Assembly (NCBI RefSeq): GCF_901000735.1
Contig: NC_081547.1
Span: 27,949,382 to 28,013,381, forward strand
Direction of reading: 5' to 3'
DNA length: 64,000 nt
From: Corylus avellana
Taxonomy: Eukaryota > Streptophyta > Magnoliopsida > Fagales > Betulaceae
Under the pieces are notes generated by a model, which did no database searches, had not been told where the DNA came from, and saw nothing but the letters and a program-made list of their open reading frames with translations. This document shows positions 34,940 through 55,118 of the stretch, one piece after another (position 1 is the stretch's first letter; every line of letters starts with the position of its first letter). Both the position numbers and the translations under genes were made by a program.

Positions 34940-36594
34940 GTAAATTGCACGTTGACTCTGTCGGATCCGTGCTTTAGTTGATGATTTCAATGGTGCTTTG
35001 AGATCTGTTATACAGCGTCGTTTGGTTGGTTTTGAGAGATTTTATTGTGGATACGAAGGTTAATTTTAACAATGTGGTTCGAATATGATTTCCGGTTGAG
35101 TTGTAAATTACTGGCGTTGATTGTTTTGATTTCCTATTTTGTAGTTTTTTTAATGAATTTTGGTGCAGAATTTGAGTTCATTTTCATTTGCACAATGAGT
35201 TACTTGAATTGAGTTTGCGTATTTTATCAGATCTGGTTATGATATAGCTACTGTTCAGACTTTTGGTTGATTGATTTATGGTGTTTGTAATTAAGAGTTC
35301 CAATTGTGCGTGCAAGAAATAATTCTGTCAAAGTTCTTGTCTTTGTCTCATCAGGATGCGAAGTTTTAGTTTGATCTCTGTTTATTTGTTACCTGATTGA
35401 ATTTAGTTTTCACACTTCAAATCATGCTCTGAACGTGGCCTTAATTGAGGATTATGATGCTTGTAGCTGATCCCAACCCATAGTAAATAAGGTTTTGTTG
35501 ACTTGAAAGGTAAGACCACGTTTCATTTGGCAGGACCCTTATTTTATCAGAACAAGGATTTGTTGAAATGAATAACGAAACAAGATTCGGGTAGCCTACC
35601 CTTGTTCGTATAAATAATGATTTTGTTGGGTTGAGGTCCCCACACTACTTTTTTCTTATTTATTTGGAAGCATGTGTTTGTGTGAAATCAATTTTGCTCT
35701 GTCGTTTTCTTGAGATATTGAAATTGTTGTTTATTGGGTCAAATGATATTTTCAGGAGTAATCAAAATGATGAAACAAGAATCACTTCGTGTGTAGAAAT
35801 TAGAATGTTGTAGAAAGCCCCCTTTCAATTGTTTTTGGCTATGAAATTGCTGCATTATAATTCTTCCAATGCTGAAATGCATGAACAATAATATTTTAGG
35901 TTTTTGAGGTAATGGGGAAAGGAAAATATATGGACATTTGAAATGGTTCCAACTCTCTGATCCATAAAAGATGTTTAAAATATGTTAAACTATCTGTCAT
36001 TTACTTGATGCAATAGTTATTTTCCAACTACCTTCTGTTCAGATTCCATGTCCTGTATTGTGATCACAAAATTAAAAGGCATTTTCCTTCTCGTTAAAAG
36101 CTCTAGCATGTGGCCTAGCTGAATTTTGTCTTGGTTTCATAATACCACCACATCAGTTGGATGGATTTTCACCTACTGTTGGCAGCAAAATGATTTATTG
36201 TATGACGCATGTTTGGATCTTTTGGTTGTTCGGCGATGGCCTGCTTTAAAACTTTTGGGTCGTCTATTTCTAAATTTTGCAATAAACCAGTGTTTTATGT
36301 CCCTTCCTCTACCCTAGATTTCGTGTATTCATGTTAACCTCAATTTAAAACCTGTATGCTCAGGTTCAAGAACTTTTCCTATGAGATTACGGTGACCGGT
36401 GACTTTTATTGTTATTTTAGATCTACATATGTCAATGCCGAGTTCTGTATGGGTTTTTTTTTTTTTTTTTTTTTTTTGGGGAATGAATATAAATATAGGA
36501 GACTATGTGGATTTATCTACTATCCAAACCTTGATTTGCATTCTTTAATAGTCTGTAGCAGATTGTTGTAAGATTCTGACCATGTAATCAACAG
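34940..36594 (+). other. Intron in the 5' leader of the GDP-mannose pyrophosphorylase gene
   Basis: AAATCAAAG/GTAAATT at 34939/34940 is a good donor and AATCAACAG/GAAAAGC at 36594/36595 a good acceptor, 22 bp before the ATG at 36617. The 1,655-bp intron is T-rich, with a long T-tract at about 36454-36477, as leader introns often are. Its boundaries are inferred without transcript data. Confidence 0.55.
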
Positions 36595-36616
36595 GAAAAG
36601 CAAGGAGCATATCACA

Positions 36617-38235
36617 ATGAAGGCACTTATTCTCGTTGGAGGGTTTGGGACAAGGCTGAGGCCATTGACACTCAGTTTCCCTAAACCGCTTGTTGATTTT
36701 GCTAACAAACCGATGATCCTTCATCAGGTATAACTTTGAGAGAATGCTCTTTCTTATAGAAAGTAATTTGTGTTCTTCTATATTCATATATTGGAAAGGT
36801 GCTTATGCATCAATTGGCTTTTAGTATAATTTGTTGATTGCATGCATTCTTTGTGAAGTCTCTTCTGATTTTCATGTTTGGGATTTACAATAGAGAAGCA
36901 ACTTATTTATGTTAAATTTGTAAATGCAAAGTGCTATGATGTTGAATTATTTCCACCATGCTCCTTTGATATTCTTTCCCCACTTTCCCCCTTCCCTTGG
37001 GTTATTTGTCTGTTAACTGTAGGTTGACACGCCTTCTGAATTTTTCCTTAGATTGAGGCTCTTAAGGCTATTGGAGTCAATGAAGTGGTTTTGGCTATCA
37101 ATTATCAACCAGAGGTAAAGAAACGAGGACTTTCTTCCTACTACAACCCCACAATGCCTGTTTAATGCTGAAGAGATTGATGCAACTAAAAGTTTGGAGA
37201 ACTACTAATAGTCTTACTCCTTGTTTCTGCAGGTGATGTTGAACTTCTTGAAGGATTTTGAGACAAAGCTAGGGATCAAGATCACTTGCTCACAAGAGAC
37301 TGAGCCGCTCGGCACTGCTGGTCCTCTGGCTCTTGCTAGGGACAAACTAATAGATGATTCTGGTGAGCCGTTTTTTGTCCTCAACAGTGATGTTATCAGT
37401 GAATACCCTCTCAAGGAAATGATTGCATTCCACAAGGCTCATGGAGGAGAAGCTTCCATAATGGTCACCAAGGTAGCACTCAAATATAACATTGCTCTTT
37501 CTTGAAGACTTTGTGAAACATGTAGATTAAAATTTCTGAAACTCATTTCTTCTTATCATGCAGGTGGATGAGCCATCAAAATATGGTGTGGTGGTTATGG
37601 AACAATCTACTGGGAAAGTTGAGAAATTTGTAGAAAAACCAAAATTATTTGTTGGTAACAAAATCAATGCTGGAATTTACCTTCTGAATCCCTCAGTTCT
37701 GGATCGAATTGAACTGAGGCCCACCTCAATTGAGAAAGAGGTCTTTCCAAAGATTGCAGCAGAGAGAAAGCTGTATGCTATGGTGCTACCAGGATTTTGG
37801 ATGGACATTGGACAACCGAGGGATTACATCACAGGGCTGAGACTCTACCTAGACTCACTGAGAAAGAACTCTCCATCAAAGTTGGCCACTGGCCCCCACA
37901 TTGTGGGAAATGTTATAGTGGATGAGTCCGCCAAAATTGGCGAGGGATGTCTGATTGGGCCTGATGTTGCAATCGGTCCCGGTTGTGTTGTTGAGTCAGG
38001 AGTTAGGCTCTCTCGCTGCACGGTTATGCGGGGAGTCCGTGTCAAGAAGCATGCTTGCATTTCCAGCAGTATCATTGGATGGCACTCAACTGTTGGACAA
38101 TGGGCCCGTGTCGAGAACATGACCATTCTTGGAGAGGATGTACATGTCTGTGATGAAATTTACAGTAATGGTGGTGTGGTTTTGCCCCACAAAGAGATTA
38201 AATCCAGCATTTTGAAGCCAGAGATAGTTATGTAG
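36617..38235 (+). CDS. CYT1: Mannose-1-phosphate guanylyltransferase (GDP-mannose pyrophosphorylase), 361 aa
   Basis: Coding exons 36617-36727, 37052-37114, 37233-37472 and 37564-38235 join to an open frame of 361 codons, the exact family length. The enzyme turns mannose-1-phosphate and GTP into GDP-mannose and pyrophosphate in the cytosol. GDP-mannose feeds ascorbate synthesis, N-glycans, GPI anchors and wall mannans. The nucleotidyltransferase signature [20 protein letters not shown] sits at residues 8-29. NSDVI metal-binding and [16 protein letters not shown] sugar-binding segments follow. The C-terminal left-handed beta-helix hexapeptide repeats ([20 protein letters not shown] and on) form the last third. 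The gene has a 5' leader intron. It corresponds to Arabidopsis CYT1/VTC1 and lies in the same gene order (MAM33, P5CS and Yip1 downstream). No defect is visible. Confidence 0.97.
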
Positions 38236-41200
38236 TCCTTTGTGTTCAGGAAGCACTAAGTTATTCCTTCTGAAATGTGTTTGTTCCTTTTCCCCTCTTT
38301 TCTCTTCTCCACCATGTGTAAAAGTCAGTTTTTTTTTTTTTTTTTCAGTTTGAGTGATGTGAGTTAAAAATTTGAAGGTTCAGCAACTTTTATGATGGGC
38401 ATAAATATCCACATTTGTGTGACTTGTAATCTCTAGTGTATATAGGAATAAATTATTTGTTGGTTTCTCCAGCTTTGTGTAACTCATCAAGATGAGTATT
38501 TTATTTGTAACATTTTAAATCAGACGATCGGTGCTTCAATGTTTGTATTCCATATGATATGTTCTTGAAGACCCTTGTGTCGGCAGCATATGTTTGTGAA
38601 TTCTTCTTTTGGCGAATCCAAAACTAAAACAAACATTTTCCTGGATGGACCTTTACTCTTTCTTTAGCATCTTTACTTGCTGGTAAAGCAAAACTCCAAG
38701 TATGGGAAAAAGAACAAGCTTCATGGCTTGTAAATGGTGATGCTTCTGTGACATGCAAGAACACAAGGAGTGAAGAACAAGTATGCGTTAAATTAGAGAT
38801 CCCTATGATATCTTCTCCTGACCCCTAGACCATCGTATCGTATGATTCCATTATTGTCCAACTTTAGACAAACTAAAAATATAATAAAAAGATGTCAGAA
38901 ACTTTTGGGCGGTTTTGCCTGCATCCACACTTCACAAAATGGCACCGACAGTTTAAATGGTTTCTAATGCAGCAACTTAGAAACCTTAATAGACTTTTAG
39001 GTATTGCTGATAAACATGAAAAATGTGTGGCGTGAGTTGATTAGCTCTCTGAATCTCCCAAGATTTGAAGACAAAGAAAGCTTTAATCACTGATTACTAC
39101 ATTCTTTCGTGAAAATAACAGTTGAGTATAAGAGGGCCCTTTAATACTTTTATTATTTTGATAGCAAGTGGCAGTAAAAAAAACAAAAAAACAAAAAATA
39201 AATAAAAAGAAGCCTAAGCAAAATACTGCAGAAGAAACGGAGAAGAGAATGCTTGGCCTACCATGTGAAGTGGAACCTACTCCGCATGATGAACATGTTA
39301 TTATAAAAGCAACTGTAAAGTATAGAGATTGCAATCAGTGGATATTATTTTAAAAATAAAATTTAAGGGCACGTTTGGTACTCGAAATGAGTATTTTATT
39401 AAGAAAATAAATAACTTTTATTAAAAATGGAAGAAGGTTAAATAGAACAATTTTGATGTTAGATTATATGATACTTCTACCCCTTAACGAGAGGATCAAA
39501 GCAGCAAAATTTGAGCATATTGTATATTATGAGAAATGATATAAACTATATTTTTATTTTATAACTATCTCGCAAAGCTATCGTGGGAGTGTAATCCCTC
39601 GTTTATTAGACGCTTTGATTGTAGTAGTATCGAATGATAATAGTTCAAGAAGTAAAAATTAATAATACAAGAGCAATGTTAAAAATTACATTTTTATCCC
39701 ATAACTATTTTTATAATGTTGGCTTAGCAGTCACAACTAACTCTTAATCAGTCATTATTTCCTTAAAAAGTTTAAAAAATAATTGATATATACTAGTCAT
39801 ATAACACATATCTCATCCCACGGAATTAGATTTGTGAACATATAAGTAGCGGGTGGGAAAAAGTGGGTTTTGCTTTTGGTTTTGGTTTCTTTTCCCGTTT
39901 GGTTCTTGAAATTAGCAAGAGAGATGGACAAATTGCTGAAGCATTCCTTGGCGTATCTAATCTTTGTTGGTTCCATTTTCTCTCGTAATTAAAATATATA
40001 TATATACAAAAGCGAATTTCAAAAAAAAAAAAAAAAAAAAAAAGATGACAAGAACCTGATTGGAGTTTGCCCTCCTTATATAGTTTTTATTGTGCAAAAT
40101 GTTTAGGGTATTACTTATAAATTTACGGGACAATTTATATTTTAGGAAAATTAAGTGTCACATGAACTTTACATGGCTATTTACATTTTAGTAACTCATA
40201 TGGTAATGGTAAGTATCATGTGGACTATCACATCAATTTGTAAATGTGATAAGTATCATGTGAATTGTCACATGACAATTCATATTTTAGTTATTGATAT
40301 AATAAGTGTCACGTGGACTATCATGTTAGTTTATAATGAACTTTAGTACTTCTATTAATTTCACCATATAGAATTAGGAACATTACAATTTTTAATGTAA
40401 ATTCTTTGCAAATCAACTAGAAATTAAGATCCCATCAATTATTTGTTTGAATTGCAAATAATTGGAACAATTACTGAGAATATGGATTCTATCAACCATT
40501 TGAGGTTATATTTTCAGCGGTGAGGAACTTCCATTAACAAGCTGAAATGTTGTTTTCAGAGAACTCAGACAAATTTTGTGGTAGCAATGACTGTTCCAGC
40601 CTAATGCTCTTTCCAAGCCATCTATTAAAATGAGATTCCATCTTATAGCGATGACTGATGAGGTGGTGCCCTGTCCTTGAAAGCACAACCGATTACCGAT
40701 TTGGACAAGAAATTATCGAAGGCTGTTGACAAACGGGCTTTTGTGAGCCATTGGGGTGTGGCTTGTTAAGATGTTTTTAAATTGATAGATGTTTTTAATT
40801 TTAAAATAACATTTTTTTTTAATGATAAATATAAAATATTAACAAATTGATTTAAAAATCATTATTTTCAGTTTTAAGTGCAAAATTCTAATGCAAAATT
40901 TGTATTATTGCACGTAAAATGTTATCGATTACTAATAATACAAATTTGTATTCAAAATTACTAATAAAACAAATGCTAATTTGTAGGGACTTTTTAATAT
41001 TATTTTTAAGGGACCTTGTTTGTTAAAAATATTTTTAATGCTATTTTTAGGAGATCCTATTTCTTAAGAATATTTAAACTATAGCTTTAATTAATCTAAT
41101 CATGTAGCCGACCTTGTAATCAGACCCAATTGAGCTTTAATTCCTGAATCAAATTCTCATAGTAGAGACAAAACTCCTCAATAACTCACAGACACAAATT

Positions 41201-41684
41201 TCTTTTAAACTGGTTTTAAGAAAATTTCTTTCAATTTACTCTAATAAGTGACAAGTGTCATTTAACATGTTTGAATTTATTAAAAATTAATGTTTGAGTT
41301 TCTAAATTAGTAAAATGACATAACTCTAGTCATTTAGGACACGTGCCAATCTAAATGACATACCTCTAGTCATTTTTAATGGGTCAAACATGAAGCAAGT
41401 TTTTTTTCTCCGATAAAAGAGGTGCAAATTGAAGCCTTTCTTTTTTCTTTTTCTTTTTTATTAATTTGTTTTGTATTCACTTAACAAAAGAGAAAGTCTT
41501 ATTATTATTTTTATTGGAGCTGACATGTAATATTTCAATTGGTTGCCCAAGTCAGTAGCAAATAACAAGCTGTAGATAATTCGAGCCTACCCTTGTATAG
41601 AACTTAAAACCCTGAACGCTCCAAAGTCCTTGTTTCCGTGTCCCTAAAACCCTAAAAACCCTTTCTCAGCTGCGACTCAGAGAA
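38236..41684. other. Intergenic between GMPP and MAM33 genes, no gene seen
   Basis: The first few hundred bases should be 3' UTR. In Arabidopsis an RNase T2 gene (RNS2) lies in this interval as I recall, but no RNase-like frame is visible here. At about 39367 a GGGCACGTTTGGTACTCG motif looks like one end of a MITE, with no partner found. 40145-40345 holds degenerate repeats of a GTATCATGTG(A/G)A(C/T)T(A/G)TCACAT type. Confidence 0.5.
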
Positions 41685-43468
41685 ATGGCCTTCACTTCCA
41701 TTATTCGCAAATCGGCTTCTTCTTTCGCTCCACTCGCCGGTAGACTCGTGGGGGTGCAGAGAAATTACCATTCTGCCATTTTCACGGCCATAAACCACGC
41801 CAATCTCTCTCGCAGGCCCTCTATGAGAAGCCATTTGGTTCCAAGCCGTCACTACTCGTCGGCTGAGAAGAGGCCGAGTGTTGATGAGACCCTTATTGGG
41901 GTGATTACTAAGGATATCGAATTTTTGCAGCAGGCTGATGATCACGATCGGGTGAGTTGTTTTCTATTTATTTTTTTAGTTTATGGGCTGCTTGCTTGTT
42001 GAGAAAGTGAGGGAAAACGAAAAGAAATTAAATTTTTTAGAGTTTTTAACTTTTTTATAGATTTCTTTTTGAGAAGATGGAAAAACCCACTTCAATTCTA
42101 TCATATAGACTATATAGTCGTGTTTGGTCAAGGAAAAATTAATCGCTCGATATCTAGAATTTTAGGAGAAAAGTTTCTGGGTAGTTTGGTTGCTCCAAAA
42201 GGAGAGGAATTATAAGAAACGAAGCTTAAAATGCTACGGTTTTATATTTTGGAGATAATACTGGGAATACTTCTGGTTTTGTTTTACTCAAGAGAAAAAT
42301 TTACCGGTTTGTTAATGTTTATCAATGGACAAACTTTTATATATTGTAGATTATTCGTGGAAATTTCCTTTTATGTGGAAGTCTTTTACTTAGTGATGCT
42401 CTACTAAAGTGGTGCTTTCGGATCTTAGCCCACCCTTTTTTTCTTTTTCTCCTTTCAATGAATTTTCTTATACAATACTTCATTGCCCCGCGGCCCTGCC
42501 CGCAAGTGTCAGGTCTAAATTCTAATGGGTTACTCGTTTGGTTAATGCCATAACATCGGTTGTTCGACTTCTCACTCAATTGCAGACAGTGTCGTGTATT
42601 GAGGTTTACCTTCTTGAGGGGAATAATGCTAGAAATCACTCTTACGCCCCTCTTGTGTCTCTCCAAGAATGAGGTGGCTTCTAAAATCACCATTGGGCTT
42701 GTGATTAATCATTATTGAGTTTTGAATGTTGATTTTAGAAGCCACCTCATTCTTGTAGGGACATAAGAATAACTTCTAGAATTACTCTCTTGAAAGGTTC
42801 TATGTCATAAAAATAATAATAAAAAAAAAAACCTTCATTGCCCTACTGATAATCGTGATCACTCTTTTTGTTTGATAGGTTGAAACGATTCCAAGTGGTT
42901 TTCCTTTTCAAATCGAAGATAATCTAGGACTTCAAACTATAACACTGAAAAGAACGTATCAAGGTGAAGAGATAGAAGTGGAAGTTAACATGCCTTATCT
43001 AGTTACTGGGGAAGATAATGATGATCATGATGATGGTGAAAAGGCCAATCAATCTAGCTTGCCACTAGTTGTTAGCGTCTCCAAGAAGGATGCACCTAGT
43101 CTAGAGTTTGGTTGCACTGCTTACCCCGATGAAGTTGTGATTGACAGCTTGTCTGTTAAACGTCCAGAAGTTTCTGAGGATGATGTTGCCTATGGGGGCC
43201 CTGACTTCAAGTAAGCTTTATTGTTCTCTACTTTGTATATGGTTAATACAATGTAATGGTTTCTCTCTGTTCGCTAATTTATAGGCGTCTTCTCACTGTC
43301 TTTTCCAGTGATTTGGATGAGAACCTGCAGAAGGCTTTCCACAAGTATTTAGAGATAAGGGGAATCAAGCCCAGCGCAATTAATTTCTTGCATGAGTACA
43401 TGATCAACAAGAACAGTAAAGAAGAATTGAATTGGCTCAAGAAACTTAAGAATTTCGTTGAAGCCTGA
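41685..43468 (+). CDS. MAM33: Mitochondrial glycoprotein family (MAM33 / p32) protein, 3 exons, 252 aa
   Basis: Exons 41685-41951, 42879-43210 and 43309-43468 give an open frame of 252 codons. The N-terminus is rich in Ser and Arg with no acids (MAFTSIIRKSASSFAPLAGR) and has RHYSSAEK around residue 56, a typical mitochondrial targeting peptide and processing site. The mature part has the p32 features: SVDETLIGVITKDIEFLQQA helix, acidic DNDDHDDGE loop, beta strands with LVVSVSKKD and GGPDF, and a C-terminal helix pair ending EELNWLKKLKNFVEA. p32 proteins are acidic trimeric matrix proteins linked to mitochondrial translation or assembly. It sits immediately before the convergent P5CS gene, as At2g39795 does before At2g39800. 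Intron 1 holds a foldback MITE. Confidence 0.93.
42629..42786. mobile_element. Foldback MITE in MAM33 intron 1
   Basis: An inverted repeat: AAGAATGAGGTGGCTTCTAA (from about 42668) returns as its complement TTAGAAGCCACCTCATTCTT (from about 42735). Weaker pairing extends outward to CTAGAA and TTCTAG ends. The arms are about 65 bp with a short loop. Possible 3-bp AAT flanks are seen. It has no coding capacity. Confidence 0.75.
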
Positions 43469-44667
43469 GCTTGTACTAATGCAGCAACTTTGGTAGCAGA
43501 GGACTCATGAATTGTTGCCAAAATCTAATTTTGGGTGGAAAACCTTGTGTTGTCTGAGGGGAGGGTGGCATAAATAGCAGGCTTTTATTGAGAAGTTGAT
43601 TAAGCTGCGTTTGATATGAAAACGGACGTTCTGTTTGACTTAGAGGCCAATAATTAATTGTTCGGATCTTATAACTCCTGCAGTATCGGATCTTATATCT
43701 ATCACTAATGCATTTTGGGGCAAAAGATATGAGCTTATACCAGACAATCTCTTCTTTTGGTGTTTGTTTTATTTTATTTGCTGGAAATTTGTGTCGTTGC
43801 TAAAATGGAGAAAAACCATTTTATTGTCTAGAAATATATTTTATTCATCTAATGGTATATATTATCACAGGGTGAATATGTTATCACGTTAATTGAATTT
43901 TTTGAAACGAGCGATAAAATGGTAAAATAATTTATTAAGAAACTGGTTTGTAAAAAACTCCTACAAACTGGTAACCAATTACAGTTTTTGAAACCAGCAA
44001 AAGGAGATGCTGTTTGGTTGCTCAAAGCCGGGTTTAAAAAAGGCATGCTAACAAATAATTTGCAATGTCTTCTCAAACTATTAAAAAATTGCAATGTACC
44101 CCAAATGACAAGAATATCATTAATTAAAAAAAAAAAAAAAACTGTTGACCCAAGGCAGATGTGAGTCTTTATCGTGCTTTTTTTTTTTTTTTTTTTTCTT
44201 TTTTTGAATCATACGGTTACTTTTTATCTTATTGAAAAAAATATAAAAGTAATTTTACCTTTTTGCGAGAAATATATTGTAGTTTCCTAGTAGTTTGAGA
44301 GAGTGTGTTAACATTACTTGGATAGGAATTAGGATGATCTATTACGTGGTTAGAATTGGCAATTTTGAAAGCGTTATGATAACCAGTAACAATATGTAAA
44401 GTGAAGCTCCAGAAGGAAAAAGAAAAAGGGTAAAATTTCCAGATTGTCCAAAATTGTCATGTGCAAACCAAGGTCAATCGACAAACTGCATTAGCAATTA
44501 CAAGCCAAAGGAGGGGCAATTTTCATCATGATCGGATATTTATTTTTCAAATACAAGTTGAATTAGGAAAAGAATATCGAGCCTACACGATTATACTATG
44601 AAGGTATACGAAAGACAACCAACACAACATTTCGTAGCATTTTCTTTTTATTTTCTTTCTCGCGGGA
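43469..44667. other. Convergent intergenic region between MAM33 and P5CS
   Basis: The two genes point toward each other, so both 3' UTRs should lie here. The DNA is AT-rich with A- and T-tracts near 44125 and 44180. No gene is seen. Confidence 0.5.
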
Positions 44668-53169
<8,502 letters not shown>

Positions 53170-53712
53170 GCCGTCAATGTCGAACGCAGTGAGTCCGGTG
53201 GACGAGTCAAACTCGGTCCACGAATGAGCCAACTCGGAGGGCGCAGCTAGACTCCTAGAGGGCTTTAGGTTTCGGATACCAGCCCGGTTTCCTTAACTCT
53301 TTTTTTTTTTTTTTTTTTTTTCCTTAACTTTTTTTTATTTCTTAAAAAATTAACTTATTCACATTTTCAAAAAATTCTTGTAAGATATTTGACTTGATGA
53401 TTCCAAGCAAAGTTTATGTAGGATGCGCAGCAGCGCAGGTAAGGTCTCTAAATTTTGGCCAATGACAAGACGCCATGTTATGTAAATAAGAGGATTTGGG
53501 GGAAAATATTTTAGAAAAATGCTATGGTTAATAAATTTTTCATATTTAGTTCATATTTTTTTTTACAATCAACTATTAGATTTGTAGGGTCCATCATTGA
53601 CTTATGTGAAGTCCACATAAGTTTACAAATTTATTAGTTGATTGCAAGAGAATGAATTCGGCTCCGAAAATATTATTATTTTATTACTTAATGTTTTACA
53701 AATAAAAAAATA

Positions 53713-53744
<32 letters not shown>

Positions 53745-53844
53745 NNNNNNNNNNNNNNNNNNNNNNNNNNNNNNNNNNNNNNNNNNNNNNNNNNNNNNNN
53801 NNNNNNNNNNNNNNNNNNNNNNNNNNNNNNNNNNNNNNNNNNNN
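53745..53844. other. Assembly gap (100 N) in the P5CS upstream region
   Basis: Exactly 100 N following an (AT)n run at 53716-53744. The flanks show no overlap, so the microsatellite probably stopped assembly here. It lies 576 bp upstream of the P5CS start codon, so the promoter is incompletely represented. Confidence 0.99.
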
Positions 53845-53877
53845 AAATAATATTTTATTATATATAAATGGGTGGGA

Positions 53878-53883
53878 CACGTG
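53878..53883. promoter_or_regulatory. G-box (CACGTG) upstream of P5CS
   Basis: ACACGTGGC, an ABRE-type G-box, lies about 0.7 kb (plus the unknown gap) upstream of the P5CS ATG. It fits the ABA and osmotic induction known for P5CS genes, but it is distal and the gap makes the true distance uncertain. Confidence 0.35.
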
Positions 53884-53887
53884 GCAT

Positions 53888-54040
53888 GAGGATGGCCCTA
53901 GGAAAAATCCTAGGGCCATCCTGGCCATTAACTAGAGACCTCTCAAGTCCTGTTGGACTAGAGAGGATCCTTGTCCTTAAGAAAATATTGAAATAGGATT
54001 CTCTTATGGACTGAAGAATATTTAGTTAATGGCCAGGCTA
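53888..54040. repeat. Nested palindromes upstream of P5CS
   Basis: A perfect hairpin: AGGATGGCCCTAGG, AAAAA loop, then its complement. Directly after it, GGCCATTAACTA (about 53923) is paired by TAGTTAATGGCC (about 54023). Together they form a small foldback structure, possibly a MITE. Confidence 0.65.
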
Positions 54041-54144
54041 AAGAGATTCTTAAGGCATAAGCAGGACATCTGTCCAATTAATAAAAAAATAAAATAAAAT
54101 ATTATATACATTTTTTAAAAATAATTATAAAAAAAACTAAGGGG

Positions 54145-54470
54145 TAGTTGGCCACCCATTGGGGGTGGCCCGACCACCCTAGACCGGCGAAGCCACCCCA
54201 TGGCCCTTGGGGTGGTCTGGTCTAAAAAAAAAATATATATATATATATATCGTTTGGCCAATGGGGTGAACATACTCAGAATGAAGCATGTTGGGTGGTT
54301 GAAATGCATCCCAGCCCGGCCTACTTGAGAATGATGCAGCTAGGGCCAAACAAATTTTTTTATTTGTTTTTTGTTTGGCTCTTGGGGGTGGTCGAACCAC
54401 TTCTATTGGGCATAGGGTAGCTGAAACCACCATTGCCTCAACTGGGGTGGTCCGGCCATTCTTTTCTTTT
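54145..54470. repeat. GC-rich repeat with many GGGGTGG / CCACCCC motifs
   Basis: Repeated variants of GGGTGGCCCGACCACCC, GGGGTGGTCTGGTCT, GGGGTGGTCGAACCAC and GGGGTGGTCCGGCCA occur in an AT-rich region. These short self-complementary units suggest a decayed transposon or satellite-like repeat. No gene is seen. Confidence 0.5.
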
Positions 54471-54933
54471 TGATAATTTTATTTTTTAATTATTTTTAAA
54501 ATATATATTATTTTATTATTATTTTTATTAATTAGAGAAATCTTCACTATTAACCGAATATATATAGACTCCTATTTCAAGAATATAGGTAAAATATAGA
54601 AAATTTATTCATTCTTAGCATTTATTAGGATGGACTGTATATGCGAGGACCGTGAGGTGGCTCTTGGTGAATGGGTGGCATATGTTTTAGGTGATAGATA
54701 CTAGATACGAGCTATAGCCGATAGGGGATTATCATTTTTTATAGGCAAATTTGTTTGTCAAAAAGGACAGCAGTGCTCCGTGCTGTGGTCGGTTAGTAAG
54801 GGCACGACAAATTTCTGTGACTGTTCATAGATGATAGATCCGAGTCATGCGGGTGTGTCAGAGTCCGGCCAAAATGAAGGGGCGGCTAGACTCGTGAGAG
54901 AGAGAGAGAGAGAAATGGGGGTTCTTCGGGTGC

Positions 54934-55118
54934 ACTTGATGTGGTAAAGAGTTAGGTGAACCCAACCGGATTCTCTCCCTTTGCATGGCTGCCTTCCTCG
55001 GATGCAGTTTTTTTCTTTTTTTTTTACTTGATGTGGTAAAGAGTTAGGTGAACCCAACCGGATTCTCTCCCTTTGCATGGCTGCCTTCCTCGGATGCAGT
55101 TTTTTTCTTTTTTTTTTT
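54934..55118. repeat. Direct tandem duplication, 92-bp unit
   Basis: A unit starting ACTTGATGTGGTAAAGAGTT and ending in a T-tract after CGGATGCAGTTTTTTTC occurs at 54934 and again at 55026 without visible change except tract length. The lack of divergence implies a recent event. Confidence 0.9.

Noticed and set aside
39367..39700. A complete MITE starting GGGCACGTTTGGTACTCG
   Set aside because: No matching inverted end or target duplication was found within the next several hundred bases.
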